Assembly: GCF_025753815.1 (NCBI RefSeq)
Contig: NZ_JAOWRF010000405.1
Coordinates: 23,130-87,129, forward strand
Direction of reading: 5' to 3'
Length of the DNA stretch: 64,000 nt
Origin: Plectonema radiosum NIES-515
GTDB taxonomy: Bacteria > Cyanobacteriota > Cyanobacteriia > Cyanobacteriales > Nostocaceae
A program made the translations under genes and the position numbers. Position 1 is the stretch's first letter; every line of letters starts with the position of its first letter. Under the pieces are notes generated by a model that saw only the letters and a list, made by a program, of their open reading frames with translations, was not told the DNA's origin and ran no database searches. This document shows positions 35,800-45,635 of the stretch, piece after piece.

Positions 35800-36807
35800 A
35801 TGCCAAGATATGATAAATATCCCGTAGTTCGTCGAGAATCTGGCGAAATACCTCTTCCTCAAAATGAGAGAGGCAAGAATGAAAAAGAGTTGGATGAATC
35901 GAGCAAATCACCAGAATCAACAATAGATTTCACACCTTATTTGAGAGACCCAAAATATACTCTTGAAGATGTCATACTGCCACAAAAGAGCAAAAATCAA
36001 ATCGAATTAACCATAGCTGAACTCCAATATCAAGATTTAATTTACAAAGACTGGGGAATGGGTGAAAAACACAAGTTGGATAAAGCCCTTTCTATCAACT
36101 TATCTGGACCACCCGGTACAGGAAAAACACTTACTGCTGAAGCATTTGCTCATGCAGTGAAGCAGAAAATTTTAGTTGTTCCCTACCAACAGCTTGAATC
36201 CAAATACGTTGGGGAAACTCCTAAAAATATTGCTAAAGCCTTTGATTTTGCTGCTAGTCATAATGCAGTTTTATTCTTTGATGAAGCTGATTCATTTTTA
36301 GGTAAACGTCTAGAAAATGTTAGTCAGTCAACTGATACAGCAGTTAATTTAACTCGTAGTGTCATGATATTACAGCTTTCGGCATACGAAGGAATTGTAA
36401 TATTTGCAACTAATTTAATCCAAAACTATGACCCGGCTTTTATTAGCAGAATTCGCTGGAAAATTCAGATTGATTTACCTGATAAAGACGCAAGAGCTAA
36501 AATTTGGCAAGTTCAAATTCCTCCGCAACTTCCTTTAGCTGAATCAGTAGATTTTGTCGAACTTGCATCCAAATTTGATCAAGTATCAGGTAGAGATATT
36601 AAAAATGCAGTTTTAAGGGCTGTTGTTTCTGCTGCCAAAGGAGACGAAACTACAAAGCAAAAGCGAGTTACACAATCTCATTTTATAGAGGCAATAACTG
36701 ACATAATAGCCGCTAATCAGGCATCTGTAAAACCAGAATTTAAAGTAACTCCTGTGAATGGTCAAGTAGACTTACCTCCAGAGAGGCTGAACGCGATCGC
36801 TAATTAA
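35800..36807 (+). CDS. Classical AAA+ ATPase (AAA operon gene 4)
   Basis: A 335-aa single-domain ATPase. Walker A is SGPPGTGKTLTAEAFAHA near residue 105, the pore-loop-like segment is ESKYVGETPKNI near 138, and Walker B is AVLFFDEADSF near 160. Sensor 1 is IVIFATN near 200, and DPAFISRIRWKI contains the expected arginine finger. The layout resembles SpoVK/Vps4/katanin-type AAA proteins with a short, charged N-terminus instead of a folded adaptor domain. It should remodel a protein partner, perhaps the co-encoded membrane-associated proteins. Confidence 0.88.
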   Translation: MPRYDKYPVVRRESGEIPLPQNERGKNEKELDESSKSPESTIDFTPYLRDPKYTLEDVILPQKSKNQIELTIAELQYQDLIYKDWGMGEKHKLDKALSINLSGPPGTGKTLTAEAFAHAVKQKILVVPYQQLESKYVGETPKNIAKAFDFAASHNAVLFFDEADSFLGKRLENVSQSTDTAVNLTRSVMILQLSAYEGIVIFATNLIQNYDPAFISRIRWKIQIDLPDKDARAKIWQVQIPPQLPLAESVDFVELASKFDQVSGRDIKNAVLRAVVSAAKGDETTKQKRVTQSHFIEAITDIIAANQASVKPEFKVTPVNGQVDLPPERLNAIAN

Positions 36808-36851
36808 TTGTTAGATGAGTTTTTCACGCGATCGCGATCGCATCCCTAGAG

Positions 36852-36962
36852 TGTAGTATTTTGTCCCAAAGCGTTTGATTAAAAGCATTCGCATCGATAA
36901 ATTGCTATCTCCTTCAGGTAAAGTCCATAGGGTGTGAAAGTGATCGGGCAGTAGAATGTGGT
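36852..36962 (-). pseudogene. REP-associated (Y1) transposase remnant
   Basis: The minus strand encodes HILLPDHFHTLWTLPEGDSN and LSMRMLLIKRFGTKYY without a start. This is the H-x-H-containing LPDHFH segment and following helix of REP-associated tyrosine transposases. The first H of the HUH pair and everything downstream of the fragment are gone. It is followed by a GTGCGTTGCGCTGTGCGATA sequence typical of short cyanobacterial intergenic repeats. Confidence 0.65.
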
Positions 36963-36987
36963 GCGTTGCGCTGTGCGATAACCCACC

Positions 36988-37419
36988 CTACTTTGTGGTT
37001 GTTGCTTTGTTGCCATTTTTGCTGCCGTTGCCGTCCACACTGGCAACCAATGACGGTTGCTGTGTAGGAGTTGGCAATTCACCTCGCAGTGCCTTGCGAC
37101 GGTGGTTCTTGGGAACTCCTCCTGCCATGCCGTACTCTACACTGCTTTTGCCATATCGAGTAGCAACTGCCATTAGCATATGCTCTGCGATATCTCCCAA
37201 CTCGCTTTCTGTTTCCAGCATTTCACGATATAATTTATCCAGATGGGAAAGAGCACTGTTGTACGCATTTTCTCTAGTTCGCATCGTCTCAATCAGGGTT
37301 GAGAAAGCAGTCAGGGTGAGTCCATTGCCTAAATCTAAACTCGGATCAATTGAGTTGATGCCAGCCGCACGACGCACTGCTTTTTCTAACACTATAGAGG
37401 TTCTTTTTCTACGAGCCAT
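36988..37419 (-). CDS. Hypothetical protein with basic N-terminus
   Basis: A 143-aa protein starting at MARRKRTSIVLEKAVRRAAG (ATG 37419). A central helical part (TAFSTLIETMRTRENAYNSA, LDKLYREMLETESELGDIAE) precedes a Gly/Asn/Lys-rich disordered tail. The basic head and coiled-coil-like centre could bind nucleic acid. No family is recognised. Confidence 0.65.
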   Translation of the reverse strand: MARRKRTSIVLEKAVRRAAGINSIDPSLDLGNGLTLTAFSTLIETMRTRENAYNSALSHLDKLYREMLETESELGDIAEHMLMAVATRYGKSSVEYGMAGGVPKNHRRKALRGELPTPTQQPSLVASVDGNGSKNGNKATTTK

Positions 37420-37562
37420 GATATACACCTTGTAATACAGTACGATTAATATTCTTTACTTTAAAAGACTTCCGTATAGATCGGCTTGAGAGAATTTCGG
37501 CAAATATGCAATGATTTTTGATACAAGCGCGATAGTTATCATTAGGCATTTCCAGAATCATA

Positions 37563-37740
37563 CGTAGAGACGCGAAATTTCGCGTCTCTTGGGGTTTGTT
37601 GACGCATATTTAATTTTCACTCCTATGTCTATTAGGCATCTCCAGAGTCATACGTAGAGACGTAGCTAGCTTACGTCTCTACAAAGGTTTCGGGTAACGC
37701 ATAATTAAATTCGGTCGATGTCTATTAAGTGTGCAAATTA
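37563..37740. repeat. Two GTAGAGACG-type palindromes with GCATAATTAAAT tails
   Basis: GTAGAGACGCGAAATTTCGC (37564-37588) and GTAGAGACGTAGCTAGCTTA (37655-37682) each contain self-complementary arms. They are followed by TTGACGCATATTTAATT- or TAACGCATAATTAAATT-type tails and TGTCTATTA. They are members of the dispersed family. Confidence 0.75.
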
Positions 37741-37747
37741 CTTAAAT

Positions 37748-37915
37748 GAGTAAGTCAAATGCCATTTTGAGTAAGTCAAATGTCATTTTGCTTGGGGAAA
37801 ACACCATTTTGAGTAAGTCAAAAGGCATTTTGAGTAAGTCAAATGCCATTTTGCTTGGGTAAAACACCATTTTGAGTAAGTCAAAAGGCATTTTGAGTAA
37901 GTCAAATGCCATTTT
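37748..37915. repeat. Eight 21-bp tandem repeats in a higher-order 63-bp pattern
   Basis: Units are GAGTAAGTCAAATGCCATTTT (with AAATGT and AAAAGG variants) and GCTTGGGGAAAACACCATTT with its final T. The order is A-A'-C-B-A-C-B-A, so units 3-5 repeat as units 6-8. One frame from ATG 37746 encodes heptapeptides S-K-S-N-A-I-L and L-G-E-N-T-I-L until a TAA at about 37858-37860. It is not a CRISPR: there are no unique spacers. Confidence 0.88.
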
Positions 37916-38068
37916 GCTAACTAAATTAGACTTTATCTATCTTTTTGCGCTGCACTCAGCAGTAGTAGGAGGTATGGTGCGTTGCGAAGAGCGACAACAC
38001 ACTACCAATTTGATATTATTAACGAAGTGAGCGATCGCACCGATCTAGGCAAAGAAAGCAAAAACACT

Positions 38069-38647
38069 ATGGCAAAGCGTAAAAAAAGCAATCTCCAGTG
38101 GATTAAAGAAACGCTTGAACTAAAACCCGACCATCGTTGGGAATCTCCATCAGGCTATAATATTTTTGTGCTAGATCGAGGATCTGTTCGCTTCAATGTT
38201 CCCCAAAATTGGGTTTTGGAGCCACAAGAAAAATCGTTCAAGTTTCTCGATAAAAAATCGCCAGACGATGATTGCTGTTTGGAAGTATCTTTCAATCGCT
38301 TGCCACCCAACGACTGGAGCCAGTTTCCGCTAAAATCAGCCTTGAAAAAAGCGATGGAAGATGACAGTCGTGATGTCATTGAGCGGGGAGAAATATTCAC
38401 CATCAAGCGGCAAACTGCCCGGATTGTCTGGACAGAAATTAAGTTTATCGACACCCAAGCAGAACCACGGGAAGCTTTTTCGCGGACTTGCATTGGTTTG
38501 GGGTCAAATGTTCAGTGCTTGATTACATTCGATTATTGGGCAGATCAAGCAGAGCAACTAATACCTGTTTGGGATGAAGTAATGCGTAGTCTCACCCTAG
38601 GGCTGTATATCCGCGATCCAATGACTGGTGTAGCTTTCCCAGACTGA
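38069..38647 (+). CDS. Hypothetical protein
   Basis: A 192-aa protein. ATG 38069 (MAKRKKSNLQWIKETLEL) is preferred; the longer frame has an unconvincing head rich in intergenic-repeat sequence. The body is beta-rich (SVRFNVPQNWVLEPQEKSFK, DDDCCLEVSFNRLPPNDWSQ, TARIVWTEIKFIDTQAEPRE). It ends in a segment like those of lipoprotein-type or type-VI-associated beta-sandwich proteins (AEQLIPVWDEVMRSLTLG). It has no signal peptide and no assigned function. Confidence 0.7.
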   Translation: MAKRKKSNLQWIKETLELKPDHRWESPSGYNIFVLDRGSVRFNVPQNWVLEPQEKSFKFLDKKSPDDDCCLEVSFNRLPPNDWSQFPLKSALKKAMEDDSRDVIERGEIFTIKRQTARIVWTEIKFIDTQAEPREAFSRTCIGLGSNVQCLITFDYWADQAEQLIPVWDEVMRSLTLGLYIRDPMTGVAFPD

Positions 38648-39022
38648 ACAACAAGGTAATACAGATGATTCATTACTTGGTCATCCATTAGACAACCGAT
38701 GTGGAAATTAATTATGCGTTACCCAGACCCCCTAAAGACGTAGCAATGCTACGTCTCTACATTTTTTCCACTTCTTGTGTCTTTTTGTTTGAATTGTGTA
38801 TCAAATAAAGCAAGTGTAATTTAAGTAATAGGCGATCGCTGTATTTAGTTTAATAAAATATAAAGCAAAAAAGTTTTTTAATTTACACTTTTGTGGAAGC
38901 AAGAGAAGTAAAAAATTCCTTCGTTTTCTAATTAACAGAGTTATCGCTCAATTCAGTTAGCGATCGCATCCACACGAAAGCACTTTATACTTAGTTTTGA
39001 TTGGCTCCAAAGACAGTTACAA
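38648..39022. other. Gene-free spacer with a dispersed repeat
   Basis: It contains one GACGTAGCAATGCTACGTCT palindrome (38734-38757) with the usual TAATTATGCGTTACCC neighbour on its left, and two HIP1 octamers. No gene is seen. Confidence 0.6.
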
Positions 39023-39985
39023 ATGCGCGCAACTTCTATGACAAGAAAAGTACTAACTGGATTAAAGTCAGACGTTTATGAACATCCCTTCGACCGCAAA
39101 GCGCTGGCATCTTTGGAGAAAATGCCCGGAGTGCCTTTGCTGATGAAAAAAGTCAACGAGTATGGCATTGATCGCTTGCTTCGACTTCGATGCTTGGGTG
39201 CTGATTTTCGAGTCACATCCAAGAATTTTCCGGTGTTGCATTTATCGTTGGTAGAAGCTTGCCGCGTTTTGGAGACACCTTTACCGGAACTGTATCTGTG
39301 TCGCGGTACGGGACATATCCGCACTATCACAATCGGGGTGGAAAATCCGATCGTCAACGTCAATTTAGAAACATACGAATGGCTCTCACCAGAGGAACTA
39401 GTATACGTTATGGGGCATGAAATTGCTCACATAAAAAGCCAGCATATGCTTTATCACCAAATGGCATTAGTGATGCCAACCATAAAAGGCTTAATCAACT
39501 CCGCAACATTGGGCTTGGGTGGCTTGGCAGCTAGTGGGATGGAAGTTGCATTCTGGAATTGGTTGATGATGGCAAGGTTTACCTCCGATCGAGCGGGGTT
39601 ACTGGCTTGTCAGGATGTGAATATAGCTGTAACCACATTGATGAAACTGGGGGGACTGCCAAACGAACATTTGACACCAGTGGTGAAAACCGAATTTCTC
39701 AATCAGGTAGAGGAATTTACAAGCAAGGATTTGGATAATCCGGATAAGCTGATGAAACTGCTAAGTTTTAGCGAATCGAACAGTTCCTGGATCATTCTCC
39801 GGGCAGCTGAACTATTAAAATGGGTCAATTCAGGTGAGTACGAAGCGGTGAAAAGCCAGCCTAACCTAAAGATATCAGAAATTAACCAGTCAGACACAGA
39901 CGACCAATTAGAGAAAGAAGATCAATTAGAAAAAGAGGATAAAGCCGAAAACGAGAAGGATTGGAATTTCTTGACGAATTGGTAA
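39023..39985 (+). CDS. M48-family metallopeptidase
   Basis: A 320-aa protein with the zinc motif H-E-x-x-H in VMGHEIAHIKSQHMLYHQ near residue 133 and the downstream Glu-equivalent region in ARFTSDRAGLLAC near 192. Hydrophobic stretches flank it (GLINSATLGLGGLAASGMEV), so it may associate with the membrane. The C-terminus is a highly charged repeat (QLEKEDQLEKEDKAENEKDW). ATG 39038 is an alternative start. Likely substrates are unknown; some M48 peptidases handle membrane protein turnover. Confidence 0.87.
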   Translation: MRATSMTRKVLTGLKSDVYEHPFDRKALASLEKMPGVPLLMKKVNEYGIDRLLRLRCLGADFRVTSKNFPVLHLSLVEACRVLETPLPELYLCRGTGHIRTITIGVENPIVNVNLETYEWLSPEELVYVMGHEIAHIKSQHMLYHQMALVMPTIKGLINSATLGLGGLAASGMEVAFWNWLMMARFTSDRAGLLACQDVNIAVTTLMKLGGLPNEHLTPVVKTEFLNQVEEFTSKDLDNPDKLMKLLSFSESNSSWIILRAAELLKWVNSGEYEAVKSQPNLKISEINQSDTDDQLEKEDQLEKEDKAENEKDWNFLTNW

Positions 39986-40223
39986 ATCAAGTAACATGGT
40001 CTCAGGTTCATGGGTTTACATCGAAAATGAAGATGAAAAACTTTAAATTATAGGATATACAGGAAATGGGTAGCGATCGCACTTTCAACCCAACCATAAT
40101 CGCTTTCCCAAATTAACCGCGATCGCGCTTCGCATTTTACACATAGGACAACTCTACAACAGGGGTAAAATACAAGCAATTCCCTTTTATTAAAAACGTC
40201 ATATACTCATTCTGTGCAAAACT

Positions 40224-40823
40224 ATGGCGTACAGCGATTTTACTCTAGAAAAAGCTGCGGCTGTTTTGGGAATCACCACCCAAGAAGCCGATCTGTTTCC
40301 CAAGCTTGTACCTCTTTCTATTCCTTCGTGGTTAAATGAAACTTTAGGAAAGCGAACCCAATTAGCTCTGATTAGTGAAAAGGCTCGGAGCGAATTTATT
40401 ATTGTCCCGATTTTACTAGCCTGTCGCGATCTCAGCCAACATAGCTTGGCTATTTTCTCTGGACAAAGACTTGACGTTGATCCTGCACAAGGTTTGATTG
40501 GGGAATGTGATTTTATTTTAGCAATAGCTCCACCTTTACCACCGTTGCGATCGCCAATTCTCACTATTGTGGAAGCGAAGAAAAATGATGTTGAAGCTGG
40601 GTTAGGACAGTGCATCGCGCAAATGGTGGCAGCGGATTTATTCAATCGTTCATCTGGACAAGCAGAAATAGCTGTGTATGGATGTGTGACAACAGGAGAA
40701 GTATGGCAGTTTCTGCAACTTTCGCAAAAAGTGGCTTTGCTTGATAAGCAAAGATTTTACTTGGATAACGTAGGAGCTATTTTGGCAATTGTACAGAGAA
40801 TTGTTCAACAATTCAGTAGTTAA
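40224..40823 (+). CDS. PD-(D/E)XK nuclease-like hypothetical protein
   Basis: A 199-aa protein. GECDFILAIA supplies an Asp and LTIVEAKKNDVEAGLGQCIA supplies E-x-K and a following Gln, spaced as in restriction-endonuclease-like folds. The rest (AVYGCVTTGEVWQFLQLSQK) resembles cyanobacterial hypothetical proteins of this size. No partner methylase is present. A DNA-cleaving role is inference; many cyanobacterial relatives are uncharacterised. Confidence 0.68.
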   Translation: MAYSDFTLEKAAAVLGITTQEADLFPKLVPLSIPSWLNETLGKRTQLALISEKARSEFIIVPILLACRDLSQHSLAIFSGQRLDVDPAQGLIGECDFILAIAPPLPPLRSPILTIVEAKKNDVEAGLGQCIAQMVAADLFNRSSGQAEIAVYGCVTTGEVWQFLQLSQKVALLDKQRFYLDNVGAILAIVQRIVQQFSS

Positions 40824-40954
40824 TTTGTGTAACACTTTGTTCTCGCGAGTGGATGAATTTACTTTTGAGTTGGGGCAATGATTAAAATATAAAATTAGCG
40901 ATCGCAGGTGAGTTATATGGATGACAGAATTATTAAGACATCAGGGGTTTTTAG

Positions 40955-41242
40955 ATGCACGTTATTACTCGTAAACGGCTGAATGAATTTGCTAAACTTC
41001 ATCCAGATACAAATAACGCCTTAGTTCAGTGGTATCGATTGGTCAAGGGAAATGAGTTTGCCTCATTTGTGGAACTCCGCGAAATGTTTGCCTCAGCAGA
41101 TCAAGTCGGTAAATTGACAGTGTTTAATATTGGTGGTAACAAAGTTCGACTCATTGCCGCAATTCACTACAACCGCCAAAAAGTCTACATTCGGGCTGTG
41201 TTAACGCATTCAGAATATGATGAAGGAAAGTGGAAGGAATAA
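40955..41242 (+). CDS. HigB-type mRNA interferase toxin
   Basis: A 95-aa protein with HigB features: HVITRKRLNEFAKLHPDTNN, WYRLVKGNEFASFVELREMF, VFNIGGNKVRLIAAIHYNRQ and VYIRAVLTHSEYDEGKW. The reading frame is complete. Its stop overlaps the start of the next gene (TAATG), the usual coupling for toxin-first HigBA operons. Confidence 0.88.
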   Translation: MHVITRKRLNEFAKLHPDTNNALVQWYRLVKGNEFASFVELREMFASADQVGKLTVFNIGGNKVRLIAAIHYNRQKVYIRAVLTHSEYDEGKWKE

Positions 41243-41706
41243 TGCAAAGCTTAAACCTAGATAAAACCATCACTGCTTGGTCATCCATTGCCGAAAACGT
41301 CTTTGTTCCTCACACAGAACAGGAATATGAACGCTTGATTGAGATCCTTGATTGTCTCATCGATCAAGTTGGTGAAGACGAGACGCATCCGCTTGCGTCT
41401 TTAATGGAAGTTATCGGTGTTTTAATTGAAAACTACGAAACTGAACACATTCCGGAGTTAAGTGAATATATTTCAAAACGCGAACATTTAATTCACAAAC
41501 TCAAAGCCAAAGACTCCACAGGACGTTGGGCTTATTATTTCGTTTTAGTAGAAAGTGAGTTAGAACAGGCATTTCTGCAAGCACTTGAGTCTAATAAGAG
41601 CATTAATATTGAGGATTATGGAAAAGTCGTTGCCTCCTGTTATGAGCAAGAACCTGACAAGAGCACTAAAGCAATGCTCCAAGAAAAGTATGGCTTCATT
41701 GTTTAA
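41242..41706 (+). CDS. HigA-position partner lacking a visible HTH (possible chimera)
   Basis: A 154-aa protein. The first ~70 residues (EQEYERLIEILDCLIDQVGE, LMEVIGVLIENYETEH) look like the N-terminus of cyanobacterial HigA-type antitoxins. Where the Cro-like HTH should follow, the sequence becomes HLIHKLKAKDSTGRWAYYFV, ALESNKSINIEDYGKVVASC and MLQEKYGFIV. From memory these belong to a different short cyanobacterial protein family. It may be a fused or swapped antitoxin. An AGACGCA/TGCGTCT inverted repeat lies within the coding sequence near 41383-41402. Confidence 0.7.
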   Translation: MQSLNLDKTITAWSSIAENVFVPHTEQEYERLIEILDCLIDQVGEDETHPLASLMEVIGVLIENYETEHIPELSEYISKREHLIHKLKAKDSTGRWAYYFVLVESELEQAFLQALESNKSINIEDYGKVVASCYEQEPDKSTKAMLQEKYGFIV

Positions 41707-42041
41707 CCCTTCTCTATTAGAGCTTAAGATATAAGTGCATATCACACAAAATCTCTGTGATGCGATCGCTCATAAAGGCAATTAAATCATCTTTATTACC
41801 TGCGATCGCCAAAATATTGCAAATTCCACGAGTCATCTGGAAATCTGCGGTTCTTTCAATACTTACATAAATCGTATGCAAAATGTTTCGGGTTGCTGTC
41901 CGGTTGGTGCTACTTTTTCTGCCACCGCAAAAAAGGCTTGCATTATATTATGATGTTAAAGTGCGATCGCTACCTCAGCAAGCCCTATGTAGTCACATTA
42001 CAGTTTTCATATTAATTGTCATAATTCGATAGAATTAGTGT
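41707..42041. other. Gene-free spacer with a copy of the element's right-end segment
   Basis: No intact gene is seen. Positions 41914-41971 resemble 42782-42836 near the right end of the element (TTTTTCTGCCACCGC, CTTGCATTATAT, GATGTT, GCGATCGC in the same order). This suggests an internal duplication of the terminus or an older end. Confidence 0.6.
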
Positions 42042-42335
42042 ATGAAGTTTGAATGGGATCAGCAAAAAAACGAGGTTAACATTGCAAAACATGAACTGGA
42101 TTTTGCAGATGCGTATCGGATTTTCAGACTACCACTTCGGATTTCTCTCGATGACCGTCAAGATTATGGAGAAGATCGATTAATTGGGCTGGGAATGCTT
42201 GATGGACGTATTGTAGTTGTGGTTTTCACAGAACTAGACGAGAAAACAATCCGAATTATCTCACTTCGTAAAGCTTTACCTTATGAACGAAAACGCTATG
42301 AACAATATCTCAAGAACGAACTGGGAGAAAGTTGA
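42042..42335 (+). CDS. brnT: BrnT-family toxin
   Basis: A 97-aa protein with the BrnT pattern: FEWDQQKNEVNIAKHELDFA at the start, RQDYGEDRLIGLGMLDGRIV, then TIRIISLRKALPYERKRYEQ at the end. These include the conserved E-W-D, R-x-x-x-G and R-I-I-S-x-R segments. It overlaps the next frame by over 30 nt. It is a ribonuclease toxin that normally inhibits translation. Confidence 0.9.
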   Translation: MKFEWDQQKNEVNIAKHELDFADAYRIFRLPLRISLDDRQDYGEDRLIGLGMLDGRIVVVVFTELDEKTIRIISLRKALPYERKRYEQYLKNELGES

Positions 42336-42558
42336 TTCGCTGACAGAAGAAGAGATTGATACATCCGATATTCCTCCCTTAACTGAAGAGTTTTTTAGCA
42401 AGTCTCGATGGTGGAAGCCTGTTGCGTCAAGTCATGTTCTTGTTGAGATAGATCCTGAAACATTGGCTTGGTTCCAGTCTCAAGGTGAAGATTATGGAAA
42501 GAGAATGGCAGCAGCATTGCGAATCTATGCAGAAGCTCACCAAATGGGGCAAAAGTAA
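42283..42558 (+). CDS. brnA: BrnA-family antitoxin
   Basis: A 91-aa protein; ATG 42298 is an alternative start. The acidic N-terminal part (TEEEIDTSDIPPLTEEFFSK) neutralises the toxin in family members. The C-terminal ribbon-helix-helix-like part (HVLVEIDPETLAWFQSQGED, MAAALRIYAEAH) binds DNA. Overlap with brnT indicates translational coupling and autoregulation. Confidence 0.85.
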   Translation: MNENAMNNISRTNWEKVDSLTEEEIDTSDIPPLTEEFFSKSRWWKPVASSHVLVEIDPETLAWFQSQGEDYGKRMAAALRIYAEAHQMGQK

Positions 42559-42759
42559 AAAGTTACTAGATGAACGCGATCGCACCAACGGTCTAGCCGA
42601 TCGCACTATTTAATCTAAAAAATCGTCATTAAAAATAGTCTTTTATTTGACAGTTTTTCTTTAAGCAAAATGCAATTCAAATCTAAAAACCATACTCCAT
42701 AAGAGTTATACTGTCTAAAGCATCAAAACAGATTGTTCCTAGATAATCCTGCAACCTAA

Positions 42760-42836
42760 ATTTAGGCTAGAAATAGGCTCTTTTTTCTGCCACCGCTAAA
42801 AAACCTTGCATTATATGATGTTGAAGAGCGATCGCC
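42760..42836. repeat. Right-end motifs of the nifD element
   Basis: TTTAGGCTAGAAATAGGCT (42760-42778) matches motifs inside the left end. 42782-42836 matches 41914-41971. Both lie within 85 bp of the right core repeat and are candidate recombinase-binding sequence. Confidence 0.5.
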
Positions 42837-44204
42837 AAGCTCGGAGTAATCCCAAGAGTGCATTTGACGGAAAGGAAGACCCATCTTTTGGAAGACATAC
42901 TTCTCTTTCACACCAGAAGCTACGAGGTCAGGCTTCAGCGCTTTGATAAACTCTTCAAACTCATATGCGGTAACGTCGTCATAAACGATGGTGCCGTTTT
43001 CGATGTAGCCAGTGGTACGTTTGTAATCGTCGTTATGACCGAACTCATAACCTGTACCAATCATCTTCATTCCCAAATCTTGGAATGCGGGTACAACGTG
43101 ACGGGGACGCAGACCACCAACCATCATCGCGACAGTCTTACCTTCCAAACCTGGACGATATTTTGCCAGGATCGCATCCATCGTTGGCTGATATTTAGCG
43201 ATGACCTTCTCAGCGTTTGCTTGAATCTTCTCGTCAAATTTAGAAGCAATTTCGCGTAAAGATTCAGCAATCTTGGTAGGACCAAAGAAGTTGTATTCTA
43301 ACCAGGGAATACCGTAGGTTTCTTCCATGTGACGGCTGATGTAGTTCATCGAACGGTAGCAGTGAATCAAATTCATCTTCACGTTCGGTGTCATCATCAT
43401 TTCATTGATGGTGCCATCACCAGACCACTGAGCGACTACGCGCAAGCCGAGTTCTTCTAACAAAATGCGGCTAGCCCAAGCATCACCACCGATGTTATAA
43501 TCACCGATGATTGCGACATCGTAGGGGGTAGACTCTAATTGCAGTTTGCCGTCTTTCTTGTCTTTATCTGCCTTAGTAAAGACCCAATCGCGCACTGCGT
43601 CGTTAGCAATGTGGTGTCCCAAAGACTGAGAAACACCCCGGAAGCCTTCGCAACGCACAGGAACAACAGGCTTTTCAATCGCTTTTGCTGCTTTTTTAGC
43701 AACAGCTTCGATGTCATCCCCAATTAGACCGATGGGACATTCAGATTGAATGGAAACACCACGGTTGAGAGGGAAAAGTACATCGAGTTCTTCGATTAGC
43801 TTTAAGAGTTTTTTGTCACCACCGAAAACGATATCTCGTTCTTGGAAGTCGGAGGTGAAGTTCATGGTGCCAAAGCTATCTATACCTGTGGTGCCTATAT
43901 AATAGTTACGACGACCAGACCAAGACCAGTAACCACAACCTACAGGACCGTGGCTGATGTGGATCATGTCTTTGATGGGACCCCAAACCACACCCTTAGA
44001 ACCTGCATAAGCACAACCACGAGCGGTCATTACACCAGGAAGAGATTTGATGTTAGACTTAACGCCGCAGTCAGCTTTGCCTTCTTCAAATACGTTTAAG
44101 TGCTTTTCCCGTTTTTTCTTGGCTTTGTCGGGGTAAGCTTCGAGAACTTCTTTAATTAGTTCTTTTCTTTCTTCGATGATGTTCTTGTTTTCTGGAGGTG
44201 TCAT
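42762..44204 (-). CDS. nifD: NifD, N-terminal fragment (gene split by the nifD element)
   Basis: Alpha subunit of the MoFe protein. P-cluster cysteines appear in [23 protein letters not shown] and [13 protein letters not shown]. The FeMo-co Cys is in [18 protein letters not shown], and the His ligand is expected in [13 protein letters not shown]. NifD sequence ends at that motif. The following ~30 residues to the stop at 42762 are element-encoded. The final 50 residues are at 30557-30707. Without excision the product would lack the segment after the cofactor His. Confidence 0.97.
   Translation of the reverse strand: MTPPENKNIIEERKELIKEVLEAYPDKAKKKREKHLNVFEEGKADCGVKSNIKSLPGVMTARGCAYAGSKGVVWGPIKDMIHISHGPVGCGYWSWSGRRNYYIGTTGIDSFGTMNFTSDFQERDIVFGGDKKLLKLIEELDVLFPLNRGVSIQSECPIGLIGDDIEAVAKKAAKAIEKPVVPVRCEGFRGVSQSLGHHIANDAVRDWVFTKADKDKKDGKLQLESTPYDVAIIGDYNIGGDAWASRILLEELGLRVVAQWSGDGTINEMMMTPNVKMNLIHCYRSMNYISRHMEETYGIPWLEYNFFGPTKIAESLREIASKFDEKIQANAEKVIAKYQPTMDAILAKYRPGLEGKTVAMMVGGLRPRHVVPAFQDLGMKMIGTGYEFGHNDDYKRTTGYIENGTIVYDDVTAYEFEEFIKALKPDLVASGVKEKYVFQKMGLPFRQMHSWDYSELGDRSSTSYNARFFSGGRKKSLFLA
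42842..42852. repeat. Right core direct repeat of the nifD element
   Basis: CGGAGTAATCC, identical to 30697-30707. Confidence 0.95.
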
Positions 44205-44285
44205 ATTCTGCCTCAGTAGGTCTTAAGGATCTGGGAATAAGGAAGGGAAGGGCACATTTTATTGCTGATCTTCCCCTGAGGGGTT

Positions 44286-44302
44286 GGGGACTTGTAGTCC
44301 CC
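44286..44302. terminator. Stem-loop in the nifH-nifD spacer
   Basis: GGGGACT-TGT-AGTCCCC forms a 7-bp GC-rich stem 72 bp after the nifH stop. Further complementary CCCCTGAGGGG and CCCCTAAGGGG units lie around it. Such a structure between nifH and nifD can stabilise or process the nifH message, so nifH is made in excess. That role is known in other diazotrophs and inferred here. Confidence 0.6.
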
Positions 44303-44373
44303 TAAGGGGTAGAAGGTAGGGAGAAAGTAAAAGGGAAATTATGCAATTTACTCCTTTTTTCTTTGAAAACGAC

Positions 44374-45635
<1,262 letters not shown>

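Larger units (their letters stand above)
30697..42852. mobile_element. nifD excision element (12,145 bp)
   Basis: The flanking 11-bp repeats read CGGAGTAATCC (GGATTACTCCG on the nifD strand), the classical nifD-element core known from Anabaena. xisA lies just inside the left end. The cargo is four toxin-antitoxin-like pairs, a four-gene AAA+ operon, a vMAP-type HTH protein, an M48 peptidase and a few hypotheticals. Removing it restores a 500-aa NifD. No cytochrome P450 gene, reported in some nifD elements, is present. Confidence 0.96.

Noticed and set aside
37748..37915. Possible CRISPR array
   Set aside because: Units are contiguous 21-mers with a 63-bp super-period and no unique spacers, and no cas genes are present.
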